A stretch of 49,085 bases of DNA, taken from the NCBI GenBank assembly GCA_017615125.1, contig JAGAAS010000035.1:1-49085 (forward strand), in the 5' to 3' direction. This DNA comes from Bacteroidaceae bacterium. GTDB taxonomy: Bacteria; Bacteroidota; Bacteroidia; Bacteroidales; Bacteroidaceae. Made by a program: the position numbers and the translations under genes. The notes under the pieces were generated by a model that saw nothing but the letters and a program-made list of their open reading frames with translations, searched no databases and was not told the DNA's origin. This document shows, in pieces, positions 25,923 to 34,878 of this stretch (position 1 is the stretch's first letter; each line of letters starts with the position of its first letter).

Positions 25923-27017
25923 TTATTTCTTGTAGTTCTTGTTGTAGAACTTCTTCTTCACGACGGTTCCCGGGAATGTCTTCTTGCGGATGCGTATCTC
26001 CACTTCGGTGCCAAGCGCTGCGTAGCGCGCATCGATGAGGGCCATAGCGATGCTCTTGTCGACGGAGAGTCCGTGATAGCCCGTAGTGACGGTTCCTATC
26101 TCTTCGCCGTTGACTTCTACAGGATAGCCGTTGCGGGGAATGGCCTTGTCGTTCAGTTCAATGCCGACGACTTTCTTTGCAACGCCGTTGGTTTTCTGCT
26201 CCAGGAGGGCTTCCTTGCCGATGAACTCTTCCTTGTCGAGTTTCACGAAGATGCCGAGTCCTGCCATAAGAGGACTGATCTCGGGGCTCAGCTCGTGCCC
26301 GTAGAGAGGGAGTGCTACCTCGAAGCGCAGCGTGTCGCGACAGCCGAGTCCACAGGGAGCCACTTCTCCCGAGCCGACGAGGATGTCCCACACACGATTG
26401 ATGTAGGCATGTGAGCCATAGATCTCGAATCCATCCTCGCCCGTGTAGCCTGTACGGCTGACGATGATGGTTTCGCCTTCGGTATTGATCTCCTTGAAGG
26501 TGTAGAAGGCGAGTTCCTTGACGTCGAGTTTCAGCAGGCGCTCTACCTTCTCTTCTGCCTCGGGACCCTGTACGGCTACCTGTCCGTAGACGTCCGATTC
26601 GTTGCGGATGTCAACGTTGAATCCCTTGCTGTTCTCACGAATCCAGGCTTCGTCCTTGTCGATATTGGCAGCGTTGACTACCAGCAGGTACTTGTCGCCG
26701 TGCATGCGGTAGACGAGCAGGTCGTCGACACTACCTCCGTCGGGATAGCACATGATGCCGTAGAGGATCTTTCCGTAGGGCATGTCGGTGACATCGTTGG
26801 TGAAGATATGATTGACGAACTTCTCGGCGTCGGCTCCCGAAACGAAGATTTCGCCCATGTGGCTGACGTCGAAGATGCCTGCTGCGTGGCGGACGGCCAT
26901 GTGCTCGTCTTTGATGCTTGAGTACTCAATGGGCATATCGAATCCTCCGAAGGGGCTGATCTTGGCGCCCAGCGCAACGTGTTTGTCGTAGAGACAGGTT
27001 CTTTTGTTTTCTTCCAT
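25923..27017 (-). CDS. gcvT: Glycine cleavage system T protein (aminomethyltransferase)
   Basis: 364 residues. Moves the methylene group from GcvH to tetrahydrofolate, linking glycine breakdown to the folate pool (folP is in the same window). Family blocks: FGGFDMPIEYSSIKDEH, AGIFDVSHMGEI (folate site), SRTGYTGEDGFEIY, PCGLGCRDTLRFEVALPLYGHEL, and KKTFPGTVVKK at the end. First gene of the operon. The 146 bases upstream are filled by a dispersed palindromic repeat; I see no glycine riboswitch and no consensus -7 box there. Confidence 0.96.
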   Translation of the reverse strand: MEENKRTCLYDKHVALGAKISPFGGFDMPIEYSSIKDEHMAVRHAAGIFDVSHMGEIFVSGADAEKFVNHIFTNDVTDMPYGKILYGIMCYPDGGSVDDLLVYRMHGDKYLLVVNAANIDKDEAWIRENSKGFNVDIRNESDVYGQVAVQGPEAEEKVERLLKLDVKELAFYTFKEINTEGETIIVSRTGYTGEDGFEIYGSHAYINRVWDILVGSGEVAPCGLGCRDTLRFEVALPLYGHELSPEISPLMAGLGIFVKLDKEEFIGKEALLEQKTNGVAKKVVGIELNDKAIPRNGYPVEVNGEEIGTVTTGYHGLSVDKSIAMALIDARYAALGTEVEIRIRKKTFPGTVVKKKFYNKNYKK

Positions 27018-27074
27018 GATATGTTGGTAATGATTTTTTATTCTTTGTCGATAAATCTTTTTTCTTTGTCCAAA

Positions 27075-27160
27075 AATTTTTTTCGAGAAGGGAAAAATTT
27101 TTTTTCTTTCTACATCTCGCCGGCTTCTTTCTTCATACGGCGAGATTCCTTCTCGATATT
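27075..27160 (+). repeat. Dispersed palindromic repeat, copy 2
   Basis: Left arm AATTTTTTTCGAGAAGG (27075-27091), right arm CCTTCTCGATATT (27148-27160). Between them GAAAAATTTTTTTTC and CTTTCTTCATACGGCGAGATT. Lies between purM and gcvT, where it probably also acts as the purM terminator. Confidence 0.85.
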
Positions 27161-27163
27161 TTT

Positions 27164-28336
27164 TTATCCTTTGTAGAAAAATTCTCCTTTCTCTGAACGG
27201 ATGATGAGTTCCTTTTGGTTGCTTTCCTCCACATGGCCCACGACTTGTGCGTCGATGTTGAAGGTCCGACAGATGTCAATGATTCCTTGCGCGTGTTCAG
27301 CGGGAAGGTAGATTTCAAGGCGATGTCCCATGTTGAAGACTTTGTACATCTCTTCCCAGGCTGTGCCGCTCTCTTTCTGGATGGTGCGGAACAGCGGGGG
27401 GATGGGGAACATGTTGTCCTTGACAATCCGCAGGTTGTCGACGAAGTGGAGAATCTTTGTCTGAGCTCCTCCCGTGCAATGTATCATTCCGTGAATGAGA
27501 GGGCGCATCTGACTGAGAATGGCCTTGACAACGGGGGCGTAGGTGCGCGTTGGGGAGAGCACGAGGCGCCCGGCATCGAGTGGCGTGCCCTCAACAGGAT
27601 CTGTCAGCTTCAGGCTTCCGGAGTAGACATACTCGTCGGGTACAGCATGATCGTAGCTCTCGGGGTACTTCTGCGCAAGGTACTTGGCGAAGACGTCGTG
27701 TCGCGCGCTGGTAAGCCCGTTGCTGCCCATACCGCCGTTGTAACTCTTCTCGTAGGTTGCCTGCCCGCAGGAGGAAAGGCCTACGATGACGTCACCGGCA
27801 GTAATGTTCGCGTTGTCGATGATGTCGTCGCGCCGCATGCGGCAGGTGACGGTGCTGTCGACGATGATGGTACGCACAAGATCCCCTACGTCAGCCGTCT
27901 CTCCTCCTGTGCCGTAGACGCCGATGCCTATGTTGCGGAGCTCGGCAAGCAGCTCGTCGGTGCCGTTGATGATGGCGCTGATGACGTCGCCCGGGATGAG
28001 GTGCTTGTTCCTGCCGATGGTGGACGACACAAGAATGTTGTCGGTGGCGCCTACGCACAGCAGGTCGTCGATGTTCATGATGAGGGCATCCTGCGCAATG
28101 CCTTTCCATACGGAGAGGTCGCCCGTCTCCTTCCAGTAAAGGTAGGCGAGCGAGGACTTAGTGCCCGCTCCGTCGGCATGCATGATGTTGCAGTAGGCAG
28201 GGTCTCCCCCGAGCAAGTCGGGAATGATCTTGCAGAAGGCTTTTGGGTAAAGCCCTTTGTCGATGTTCTTGATGGCGTTGTGGACGTCTTCCTTAGCTGC
28301 CGACACGCCACGCATCATATAGCGGTTGTTCTCCAC
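27164..28336 (-). CDS. purM: Phosphoribosylformylglycinamidine cyclo-ligase
   Basis: 390 residues, the long Bacteroidetes form. Closes the imidazole ring to AIR, step five of purine synthesis. MHADGAGTKSSLAYLYWKE and DALIMNIDDLLCVGA are the phosphate/ATP-loop and dimer motifs; VYGTGGETADVGDLVRTI follows. Start: codon 28336 is GTG and yields MENNRYMMRGVSAAKED; the RY-x-x-RGVSA pattern typical of Bacteroides PurM N-termini supports it over the ATGs at 28318 and 28315. Last gene of the oadA-like to purM operon, 21 bases after lemA. Confidence 0.94.
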   Translation of the reverse strand: MENNRYMMRGVSAAKEDVHNAIKNIDKGLYPKAFCKIIPDLLGGDPAYCNIMHADGAGTKSSLAYLYWKETGDLSVWKGIAQDALIMNIDDLLCVGATDNILVSSTIGRNKHLIPGDVISAIINGTDELLAELRNIGIGVYGTGGETADVGDLVRTIIVDSTVTCRMRRDDIIDNANITAGDVIVGLSSCGQATYEKSYNGGMGSNGLTSARHDVFAKYLAQKYPESYDHAVPDEYVYSGSLKLTDPVEGTPLDAGRLVLSPTRTYAPVVKAILSQMRPLIHGMIHCTGGAQTKILHFVDNLRIVKDNMFPIPPLFRTIQKESGTAWEEMYKVFNMGHRLEIYLPAEHAQGIIDICRTFNIDAQVVGHVEESNQKELIIRSEKGEFFYKG

Positions 28337-28357
28337 CGTAGTGTCTTATGGAAAGGG

Positions 28358-28939
28358 TCAGAATTCAACAGTCGGAGCTTTCTCGGTTCCCTCTTCAGCC
28401 TCGAAGTAAGGCTTCTTGTCAAAGCCGAGAACATTGGCGAAAAGGCTCTGCGGGAACTTGCGGATGTAGGTGTTGTAGGCTTTCACTACGCCGTTGTAGT
28501 TCTTGCGCTCTACGGCAATGCGGTTCTCAGTGCCTTCGAGCTGTGCCTGCAGTTCCTTGAAGTTCTCGTTGGCTTTCAGGTCTGGATAATTCTCGGCAAC
28601 GGCAATGAGTCGTCCGAGAGCGCCTGTCACCTGGCTCTGTGCCTCCTGGAACTCCTTGAGTTGCTCGGGAGTCATGTTTTCGGCATCAAGGTTGATGGAC
28701 GTTGCTTTGGCTCGTGCATTGACAACAGCCTGCAGCGTTTCCGACTCGTGGGCAGCATAGCCCTTCACGGTGTTCACAAGATTGGGAATAAGGTCTGCAC
28801 GACGCTGATACTGGCTCTCGACATTAGCCCAAGCTGTCGTAACGCCTTCTTCCTGGCTGACCATCTTGTTGTTGATTCCGATACCCCACAGCACGATAAG
28901 TGCGAGGAGAATGATAACGATGATAGTACTTCTTTTCAT
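28358..28939 (-). CDS. lemA: LemA family protein
   Basis: 193 residues. A short N-terminal membrane anchor (IIVIILLALIVLWGIG), then the LemA helical domain with VSQEEGVTTAWANVESQYQ-type start (VTTAWANVESQYQRRADLIPN), LVNTVKGYAAHE and YNTYIRKFPQSLFANVLGF. The bulk faces the periplasm. Function of the family is unsettled; pairing with a TPM-domain protein, as here (TPM gene 83 bases upstream), is common in bacteria and suggests a shared envelope role. Confidence 0.92.
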   Translation of the reverse strand: MKRSTIIVIILLALIVLWGIGINNKMVSQEEGVTTAWANVESQYQRRADLIPNLVNTVKGYAAHESETLQAVVNARAKATSINLDAENMTPEQLKEFQEAQSQVTGALGRLIAVAENYPDLKANENFKELQAQLEGTENRIAVERKNYNGVVKAYNTYIRKFPQSLFANVLGFDKKPYFEAEEGTEKAPTVEF

Positions 28940-29022
28940 AATAGTGTTGTTTTTATTGTTATTGGTGAATGTCGTAATTTCGTCTTTTCATGTTTTCCCG
29001 AGCGTAGGAGGAATCTTATGAC

Positions 29023-29925
29023 TTAGAAACGCGAGCCGGCTCCTCCGCCTCCAGTATGTCCGCCTCCGAAGTGCCCTCCTCCGAATCCTCCGCTGCCTCC
29101 GAATCCGCCTCCGCCGAAGGTGCCTCCTCTTCCGCTGAATCCGCCACTTGACGAATTGTCGTTAGGATAGGCTGTATAGAAGTCTCGGTAGAGGGTGTGC
29201 CCGCAGTTGGTGCAGGTGAAGTGGTAGCGTGTCTTCTTGCCCTTTTCTGTTTTATAGAGGATCTCGGATCTGACAAACTTGAGCTTGCATTTGCCGCATT
29301 GCGGGCATTTCCTTTGTCTCCTTATGGAAGCGAAGAGAAGACCAATAGGCGTGCAGAACAATAGGAAGATGAAAATCCCAAACTTCCCAAGGTCGTCCTT
29401 GTCGTCTTCTCGCTGCAACTCCCCATTGAGCAAGCGTTCCTTGATGGCTTCAGCTCCTGCAATCATGCCTTCGTCCCAGTCTCCTTTTGCAAAGGATTTG
29501 TTCATGTATTGTTCCTGGATGCGCTTGCAGATAGCATCGGGGAGAATGCCTTCAAGCCCGTAGCCTGTTATGAACTGAACGCATCGCTCGGACGTGCTGA
29601 GCAGGACGACGAGCCCATTGTCCTTGCCTTCCTGACCCACTCCGACAGTCTCAAATAAGTTATACGCAAACTCAAAGCAGTCTTGGGGATCGATGTCGCC
29701 AACTGCTACGATAACGCTCTGAACACCCGTGCTGTCTTCGATAGTACGGAAGATGGCATCAATAGCGTCGCAGGCTTGCTGGGAAAGAATCCCTTCGGGG
29801 TTGCAAACGTATCGGGTGCTGTCCTGAAGATGTATCATCGGGACGCTGGAAGGCGTGTATACGACAGCCTGCGAGGAGAGCACCGACGTCAGGAGAAACA
29901 GGAGAAGTATTAGCGTTTTTTTCAT
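29023..29925 (-). CDS. TPM-domain membrane protein with zinc-ribbon and Gly-rich tail
   Basis: 300 residues. Signal peptide (ILLLFLLTSVLSSQA), TPM domain at about 35-185 (NPEGILSQQACDAIDAI, GKDNGLVVLLSTSERCVQFITGYGLEGILPD), a membrane helix (FGIFIFLLFCTPIGLLFAS), then a cytoplasmic Cys4 ribbon (CPQCGKC and CTNCGH) and a Gly-Phe tail ending GAGSRF. ATG 29925 is fixed by the ATGA overlap with the aroE stop; the frame runs nine codons higher. TPM proteins are linked to membrane-protein quality control or photosystem repair in other lineages; here it is paired with LemA. The combination with a zinc ribbon is typical of Bacteroidetes versions. Confidence 0.9.
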   Translation of the reverse strand: MKKTLILLLFLLTSVLSSQAVVYTPSSVPMIHLQDSTRYVCNPEGILSQQACDAIDAIFRTIEDSTGVQSVIVAVGDIDPQDCFEFAYNLFETVGVGQEGKDNGLVVLLSTSERCVQFITGYGLEGILPDAICKRIQEQYMNKSFAKGDWDEGMIAGAEAIKERLLNGELQREDDKDDLGKFGIFIFLLFCTPIGLLFASIRRQRKCPQCGKCKLKFVRSEILYKTEKGKKTRYHFTCTNCGHTLYRDFYTAYPNDNSSSGGFSGRGGTFGGGGFGGSGGFGGGHFGGGHTGGGGAGSRF

Positions 29926-30671
29926 AGTTCGTCTGGGTTCCATATTTTCCAAGCTTCCTGGGCTTGCAAATAAAGCATTTCAAGTCCGTTCTTGATAGTC
30001 GCACCTTTTTCTTCTGCCTTCTGGAGGAAGAGCGTCTTTTCAGGGTTGTAGACGACATCGTAGCAGAGATGACGCTCACCTAGGAGCTGGTAGGGGATGT
30101 CTGCGCAGGAGTCCACATCGGGGAACATCCCAAGCGGTGTGGTGTTGACGACAATGGTGTATTCCTGCATGATGTTCTGGTCTAATTGCCCGTAGGCAAG
30201 TTGTCCTGTCGCAGGGGTGCGCGAGACGAAGGTGGTCTCTATCCCGAGTTGCCTCAGAGCGTAGTCGACAGCTTTCGATGCTCCGCCCGTTCCGAGGATG
30301 AGCGCCTTCCGATGATGGGGGCGGAGGAGGGGCTTTATGGAATCGCGGAAGCCGATAAAGTCGCTGTTGTGCCCGGAAAGGAAGATTCTACCGTCTTGAT
30401 GGCTTACGCGGATTACATTCACCGCCCCGATGGCGGAAGCAGATTCGTCAAGCGTGTCAAGATAGGGAATGACCTGTTGCTTGTAGGGAATGGTAACGTT
30501 CAGTCCGATCATCTCGGGATACTCCTTGACAAGTGCCGGGAAATCCTTAATGGACTCCAGGTAGAAGAGGGAGTAACGTGCGTCACGCCCCGTCTTCCCA
30601 AAGAACTCGGTGAAGTACTTTTGGGAGAACGATTGTTTCAAGGGGTTTCCGATGATGCCGTAGAGTTCCAT
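29922..30671 (-). CDS. aroE: Shikimate dehydrogenase
   Basis: 249 residues. Reduces 3-dehydroshikimate with NADPH in the aromatic pathway. Conserved: GIIGNPLKQSFSQKYF (substrate Ser pair is S-x-S in other species, here SFS), GLNVTIPYKQQVI (catalytic Lys), GHNSDFIGF (catalytic Asp), ALILGTGGASKAV (NADP loop), NTTPLGMFP. Start ATG 30671 lies one base after the purC stop; the frame extends 14 codons further into purC. Ends with an ATGA overlap into the TPM gene. Confidence 0.95.
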   Translation of the reverse strand: MELYGIIGNPLKQSFSQKYFTEFFGKTGRDARYSLFYLESIKDFPALVKEYPEMIGLNVTIPYKQQVIPYLDTLDESASAIGAVNVIRVSHQDGRIFLSGHNSDFIGFRDSIKPLLRPHHRKALILGTGGASKAVDYALRQLGIETTFVSRTPATGQLAYGQLDQNIMQEYTIVVNTTPLGMFPDVDSCADIPYQLLGERHLCYDVVYNPEKTLFLQKAEEKGATIKNGLEMLYLQAQEAWKIWNPDEL

Positions 30672-30672
30672 G

Positions 30673-31617
30673 CTATTTATGTTCTGCGAGCCAGGCTCTG
30701 ATGTTTGACTCAATGCGTCCGACGGTGTCGCTGCTTTCGTCTTTGTTAAACTTCTGCCCTACGATGTGCTCGTATAATTCGATATAACGGTCGGTGATGC
30801 TCTCGACGACGCTGTCTGTCATTTCGGGCACCTGTTGTCCTGCTTTCCCCATGAAGCCGTTGTCGATGAGCCATTGGCGTACGAACTCCTTTGAGAGCTG
30901 TCGCTGGGGCTGTCCGTTGGCAAAACGCTCTTCGTAGCCTTCTGAGTAGAAATAACGGGAGGAGTCGGGCGTGTGGATCTCGTCGATAAGGTACACTTTC
31001 CCGTCACGCTTACCAAACTCGTACTTGGTGTCGACGAGGATAAGTCCGCGCTGGGCGGCAATCTCCGTTCCGCGCTGGAAGAGAGCACGTGTGTACTTCT
31101 CCATCAGCGTGTAGTCTTCTTCGCTGACAATACCCTGTGCGATGATTTCTTCTCTTGAGATGTTCTCGTCGTGTCCTTCCTCAGCCTTTGTCGTAGGGGT
31201 GATGATGGGAGTGGGGAACTTCTCGTTCTCTCTCATTCCGTCAGGGAGAGGCACACCGCAGAGATTGCGGCATCCGGCTTTGTACTCGCGCCAGGCGCTG
31301 CCCGTGAGATATCCGCGGATAATCATCTCTACGCGGAAGCCTTCACACTTCAGCCCGATGGTAACCATTGGGTCGGGAGTAGCCAGTTTCCAGTTGGGCA
31401 CGATGTCGGCTGTGTCGTCGAGGAACTTAGCTGCAATCTGATTGAGGACTTGACCTTTGAACGGGATGCCCTTTGGAAGAACTACGTCAAAGGCAGAGAT
31501 GCGGTCTGTCGCAACCATCACCATGATGTCGTCGTTGATGTTGTAGACGTCGCGCACTTTTCCGTGATAGACACTTTTCTGATTGGGGAAATTGAAGTCG
31601 GTTCTAACTAATGCCAT
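30673..31617 (-). CDS. purC: Phosphoribosylaminoimidazole-succinocarboxamide synthase
   Basis: 314 residues, the longer yeast-like SAICAR synthase common in Bacteroidetes. Couples aspartate to CAIR. Signatures [59 protein letters not shown] and [12 protein letters not shown] are all intact. Its first 10 bases overlap the end of phoH. Shares the operon with purM, seven kilobases of mixed function. Confidence 0.96.
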   Translation of the reverse strand: MALVRTDFNFPNQKSVYHGKVRDVYNINDDIMVMVATDRISAFDVVLPKGIPFKGQVLNQIAAKFLDDTADIVPNWKLATPDPMVTIGLKCEGFRVEMIIRGYLTGSAWREYKAGCRNLCGVPLPDGMRENEKFPTPIITPTTKAEEGHDENISREEIIAQGIVSEEDYTLMEKYTRALFQRGTEIAAQRGLILVDTKYEFGKRDGKVYLIDEIHTPDSSRYFYSEGYEERFANGQPQRQLSKEFVRQWLIDNGFMGKAGQQVPEMTDSVVESITDRYIELYEHIVGQKFNKDESSDTVGRIESNIRAWLAEHK

Positions 31618-32654
31618 GATAGAGAATATGAAGTGTTACTTTTTTCGTTTTCTTGTTTGCTTTCGGCCTTTGCGTTGCCCTCTACACTGTCGGAAGAAGC
31701 TTTTCTTGTGCTTTGTTCCTGTTTGTGGCTGTGCTCATAGGCTTCGACAACACGTGTCACGAGCTTGTGGCGGATGATGTCTTTCTTTGTCAGCCTGATG
31801 ATGCTTATTCCGTCGATGCCGTCAAGGATGTTGATGGCGTGGGCGAGGCCCGATTGCTGCGAGGGGGGAAGGTCGATTTGTGTGAGGTCTCCCGTGATAA
31901 TCATCTTGGTGTTCCATCCCATGCGGGTGAGGAACATCTTTATTTGCGAGATGGTGGTGTTCTGCGCTTCGTCGAGGATGACGACTGCATCGTTGAGCGT
32001 TCGTCCGCGCATGAAGGCAAGCGGAGCTATCTGGATGATGTTGAGATCCAGGTATTCCTTCAGCTTGACTGCAGGAATCATGTCCTCGAGTGCGTCGTAG
32101 AGAGGCTGGAGGTAGGGGTTGATCTTGTCGCGCATGTCGCCTGGAAGGAATCCCAGCTTCTCTCCTGCCTCCACAGCGGGGCGGCAGAGGATGAGCTTCT
32201 TCACTTCCTTGCCCTTGAGCGCGCGGACAGCCAGCGCAATGGCGGTGTAGGTCTTGCCCGAGCCGGCAGGTCCTTCGGCGAAGATCATGTCGTTTTGCTC
32301 GTAGGCCTTGACAAGGCGGAGCTGGTTCTCGGTGCGCGGGGTGATGGGCCTGCCGCTGATGCTGAACACGATGACGTCGCCTTCCTTCTCGACGACGGGA
32401 CGGTTGCCGTTGAAGATCTCAAGGATGACTTCGTCCTTCAGCGAGTTGTATTTGTTGCACCAAGCCTGGACTTCGGTGATGAACCGTTCGAACTGGCTGG
32501 TCTCTCCCTCCTCGCCCATTACCTTGATGACGTTGTCGCGGGCGATGATGCGCAGCTTCGGGAAGAGAGCCTTTATCATTTGCATGTGGCAGTTATTGGC
32601 CCCGTAGAAAACCACGGGGTCAATATCTTCCAGGATGATATGCTTTTCTATCAT
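31608..32654 (-). CDS. phoH: PhoH-family ATPase
   Basis: 348 residues. Walker [18 protein letters not shown], then [19 protein letters not shown], Walker [13 protein letters not shown] and [20 protein letters not shown]. The N-terminal 110 residues form the KH-like/phosphate-starvation N-domain of the PhoH/YbeZ group, which works with the RNase YbeY in ribosome and RNA metabolism. The C-terminus carries a 35-residue Ser/Lys/Glu-rich tail. 31 bases after the OadA-like gene, overlapping purC by 10. Confidence 0.93.
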   Translation of the reverse strand: MIEKHIILEDIDPVVFYGANNCHMQMIKALFPKLRIIARDNVIKVMGEEGETSQFERFITEVQAWCNKYNSLKDEVILEIFNGNRPVVEKEGDVIVFSISGRPITPRTENQLRLVKAYEQNDMIFAEGPAGSGKTYTAIALAVRALKGKEVKKLILCRPAVEAGEKLGFLPGDMRDKINPYLQPLYDALEDMIPAVKLKEYLDLNIIQIAPLAFMRGRTLNDAVVILDEAQNTTISQIKMFLTRMGWNTKMIITGDLTQIDLPPSQQSGLAHAINILDGIDGISIIRLTKKDIIRHKLVTRVVEAYEHSHKQEQSTRKASSDSVEGNAKAESKQENEKSNTSYSLSWH

Positions 32655-32685
32655 GTATGCGCGTGATAGGTTTGTCAGCCGAGGG

Positions 32686-34461
32686 TTATTTTGTCTCCTT
32701 GTCGCGTTCTATCCAAACGAGCGGGTCACCTTTGCGCACGGTACCGCCCTGCTTGACAGCTACCTCAACGACTTTTCCGCTGAGCCCGGCTTTGACGGGG
32801 GCTATCTCGTGCCAAGGAGTGGAGATGTGACAGATAATGTCACCCTCGTTGTAGTGACGTCCGATGAACGGCTCGGTTGAAGGTCCTGCTACCGATACTT
32901 CCCACATGACCTGCCCGTTTTCGGGTGCGGCGATAGGGTCGCACATAGCGTGCTTCATCTGTTCTACGGTGGCGGGATCGAATCCTTGCTTGGCGAGGGC
33001 TTCGTCTTTGGCCTTCTGCAGGTCTGCCTCGAAGCGCTGCTTGGCAATGCCGCTCTTGTAGTCGCGGTACTGGCGCTCGTGCATAGCAAACTCGAAGAGC
33101 TCTTCGTCGTCTTCGCCCTCGTCCCAGCCGTTTTCCTTCATTTCGGCACGGAAACGGTCAAGTTCGTCGGGATAGTAGCTCTGCGGATCAGCATCGGTGA
33201 ACTCGCGTCCCTGTTCCTTTGCCAGCTCGATGATTTCGGGAGCCACCTCGCCGGGGAGCTTGCCGCTCTTGCCGAGGATCATGCCCCAGATGGCGTCGTC
33301 CATCATGCTGTAGCGCGGCTTGTCCATCGACTCGCACAGCAGGTTCATGAGGGCGATGTTCTTGGTATACTGCGAGAACGGGGTGACGAGTGGGGGATAG
33401 CCCACCTTGGGCCACACGTAGGCTACTTCGTTGAAGAGCTTCACGAGAAGTTGGTCTTCGGAGTAGGGTTCCAGCCCCTTGTTCTTGCGGTTCATGTTGA
33501 TGGCCTGCATGACTCCTGTGAGGTCTGCCATCATCGAGCCCATCATGCCGCCGGGCAGCCCGCAGCCGAGGAGTAGCGAGCTCATCAGCTTGTTGCCGGG
33601 ATTCATGAAGTAGCCGAGGAATTCGTCGATGAACTCCTGCGTCAGCTTGCGCGCTTTCATGTAGGCGTCCATGTTGATTTCAGGAACCTGGAAGCCAGCG
33701 TCTTTCAGCATAGCCTGCACGGAGATAACGTCGGGATGCACCTTTCCCCAGCTGAGCGGCTCGATGGCTGTGTCGATGATGTCGGCGCCAGCTTCGCACA
33801 CCTCAAGGATGCTTGCCATAGACAGGCCTGGGCCGCTGTGTCCGTGATATTGGATGATGATATCGGGGTGTTTGGTTTTGATGTCCTTCACGAGGCGTCC
33901 GAGGAAGTGGGGACGTCCGATGCCGGCCATATCCTTGAGGCAGATTTCGGGTGCGCCGGCTTCGATGAGCTTGTCGGCAATGCCCGAGTAGTACTCAACA
34001 GTATGTACGGGCGAGTAGGTGATGCAGAGGGTGGCCTGCGGAATCATGCCGGCTTCCTTCGCGTAGTGGATGGAAGGGATGATGTTGCGCACGTCGTTCA
34101 GTCCGCAGAAGATGCGCGTGATGTCGGTGCCCTGTGCCTTCTTCACCTTGTACATGAGACGGCGCACGTCGGCGGGGACGGGATTCATGCGCAGGGCGTT
34201 GAGGCCGCGGTCGAGCATGTGCGTCTGGATGCCTGCCTCGTGCAGGGGAGCCGTGAAGGTGCGAACGGCCTTGTTAGGGTTCTCCCCGTAGAGCAGGTTC
34301 ACTTGCTCGAAGGCTCCACCGTTGGTCTCCACGCGGGCAAAGCAGCCCATTTCGACAATGACGGGAGCGATGCGCGCAAGCTGGTCGGCGCGGGGCTGGT
34401 ACTTGCCCGACGACTGGAACATGTCGCGGTATACCAGGCTGAATTTGATTTCTTTTTTCAT
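32686..34461 (-). CDS. Oxaloacetate decarboxylase alpha / pyruvate carboxylase B-like protein with degenerate biotinyl domain
   Basis: 591 residues. Carboxyltransferase TIM barrel at about 5-270 (FSLVYRDMFQSSGKYQPR; metal/carbamate Lys in EICLKDMAGIG; QYHGHSGPG), then the PYC_OADA domain to about 480 (LPGGMMGSMMADL, FNEVAYVWPKVGYPPLVTPFSQY). The last 75 residues have the shape of a biotinyl/lipoyl domain (GKVVEVAVKQGGTVRKGDPL), but where AMKM should be they read STPWHEIA, with Trp about residue 550 in place of the biotinyl Lys. So it may use a separate carrier protein, or the domain is a vestige. No beta or gamma subunit gene lies nearby. First gene of the seven-gene operon with a consensus promoter upstream. 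Confidence 0.85.
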   Translation of the reverse strand: MKKEIKFSLVYRDMFQSSGKYQPRADQLARIAPVIVEMGCFARVETNGGAFEQVNLLYGENPNKAVRTFTAPLHEAGIQTHMLDRGLNALRMNPVPADVRRLMYKVKKAQGTDITRIFCGLNDVRNIIPSIHYAKEAGMIPQATLCITYSPVHTVEYYSGIADKLIEAGAPEICLKDMAGIGRPHFLGRLVKDIKTKHPDIIIQYHGHSGPGLSMASILEVCEAGADIIDTAIEPLSWGKVHPDVISVQAMLKDAGFQVPEINMDAYMKARKLTQEFIDEFLGYFMNPGNKLMSSLLLGCGLPGGMMGSMMADLTGVMQAINMNRKNKGLEPYSEDQLLVKLFNEVAYVWPKVGYPPLVTPFSQYTKNIALMNLLCESMDKPRYSMMDDAIWGMILGKSGKLPGEVAPEIIELAKEQGREFTDADPQSYYPDELDRFRAEMKENGWDEGEDDEELFEFAMHERQYRDYKSGIAKQRFEADLQKAKDEALAKQGFDPATVEQMKHAMCDPIAAPENGQVMWEVSVAGPSTEPFIGRHYNEGDIICHISTPWHEIAPVKAGLSGKVVEVAVKQGGTVRKGDPLVWIERDKETK

Positions 34462-34501
34462 ACGTTATGATTTTAGTTGAATGGTTCTCGTAATTAGCAC
34501 G

Positions 34502-34532
34502 CAAAAGTAGCAGTTTTTTTTGTATTCTGCAA
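34502..34532 (-). promoter_or_regulatory. Promoter for the oadA-like to purM operon
   Basis: Minus strand: TTG (34532-34530), 20-base spacer, TACTTTTG (34509-34502). Start near 34496, about 35 bases before ATG 34461. Confidence 0.7.
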
Positions 34533-34681
34533 TAGTTATTCCTTTTAAATTTTAAAAGGAGTTCATCTTCTTTTCCTGCGCCCTTCTTTGCCTCGCGGGA
34601 AGGCTCTTTCCCGCACTCAGGAGCATGCTTTGTTCGTGCCGTTTTTTTTTCTTCTTGAAAAAGATTTTTTCTTTGCCCAAA

Positions 34682-34769
34682 AATTTTTTTCGAGAAGGGA
34701 AAAATTTTTTGTCTTTCTTCATACGGCGAGATTCTTTCTTCATCTCGCGAGATTCCTTCTCGAAAAATT
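34682..34769 (+). repeat. Dispersed palindromic repeat, copy 3
   Basis: Left arm AATTTTTTTCGAGAAGG (34682-34698), right arm CCTTCTCGAAAAATT (34755-34769), core with TCTTTCTTCATACGGCGAG and a second GAGATTCTTTCTTCATCTCG. The best-preserved copy. The 417 bases from 34462 to 34878 contain this repeat, the operon promoter and a terminator, and no gene. Confidence 0.88.
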
Positions 34770-34817
34770 ATTTTCCCTTCTTCATATTTTTCTTTCCCTT
34801 TCCCACACTTTTGGGCA

Positions 34818-34858
34818 TAAAAAAGAAGCGGATGCCTTGCAAGAGAAGGCACCCGCTT
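34818..34858 (-). terminator. Terminator of the OB-fold protein gene
   Basis: Minus strand stem: AAGCGG-TGCCTT arm (34826-34838) against AAGGCA-CCGCTT (34846-34858), one internal mismatch, followed by CTTCTTTTTT. Starts 20 bases after the stop. Confidence 0.85.
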
Positions 34859-34878
34859 GTGTGTGGTAAACAGGAAGG

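Noticed and set aside
27018-27163. Glycine riboswitch before gcvT
   Set aside because: The gap is filled by the dispersed palindromic repeat, and the paired glycine-aptamer motifs are absent.
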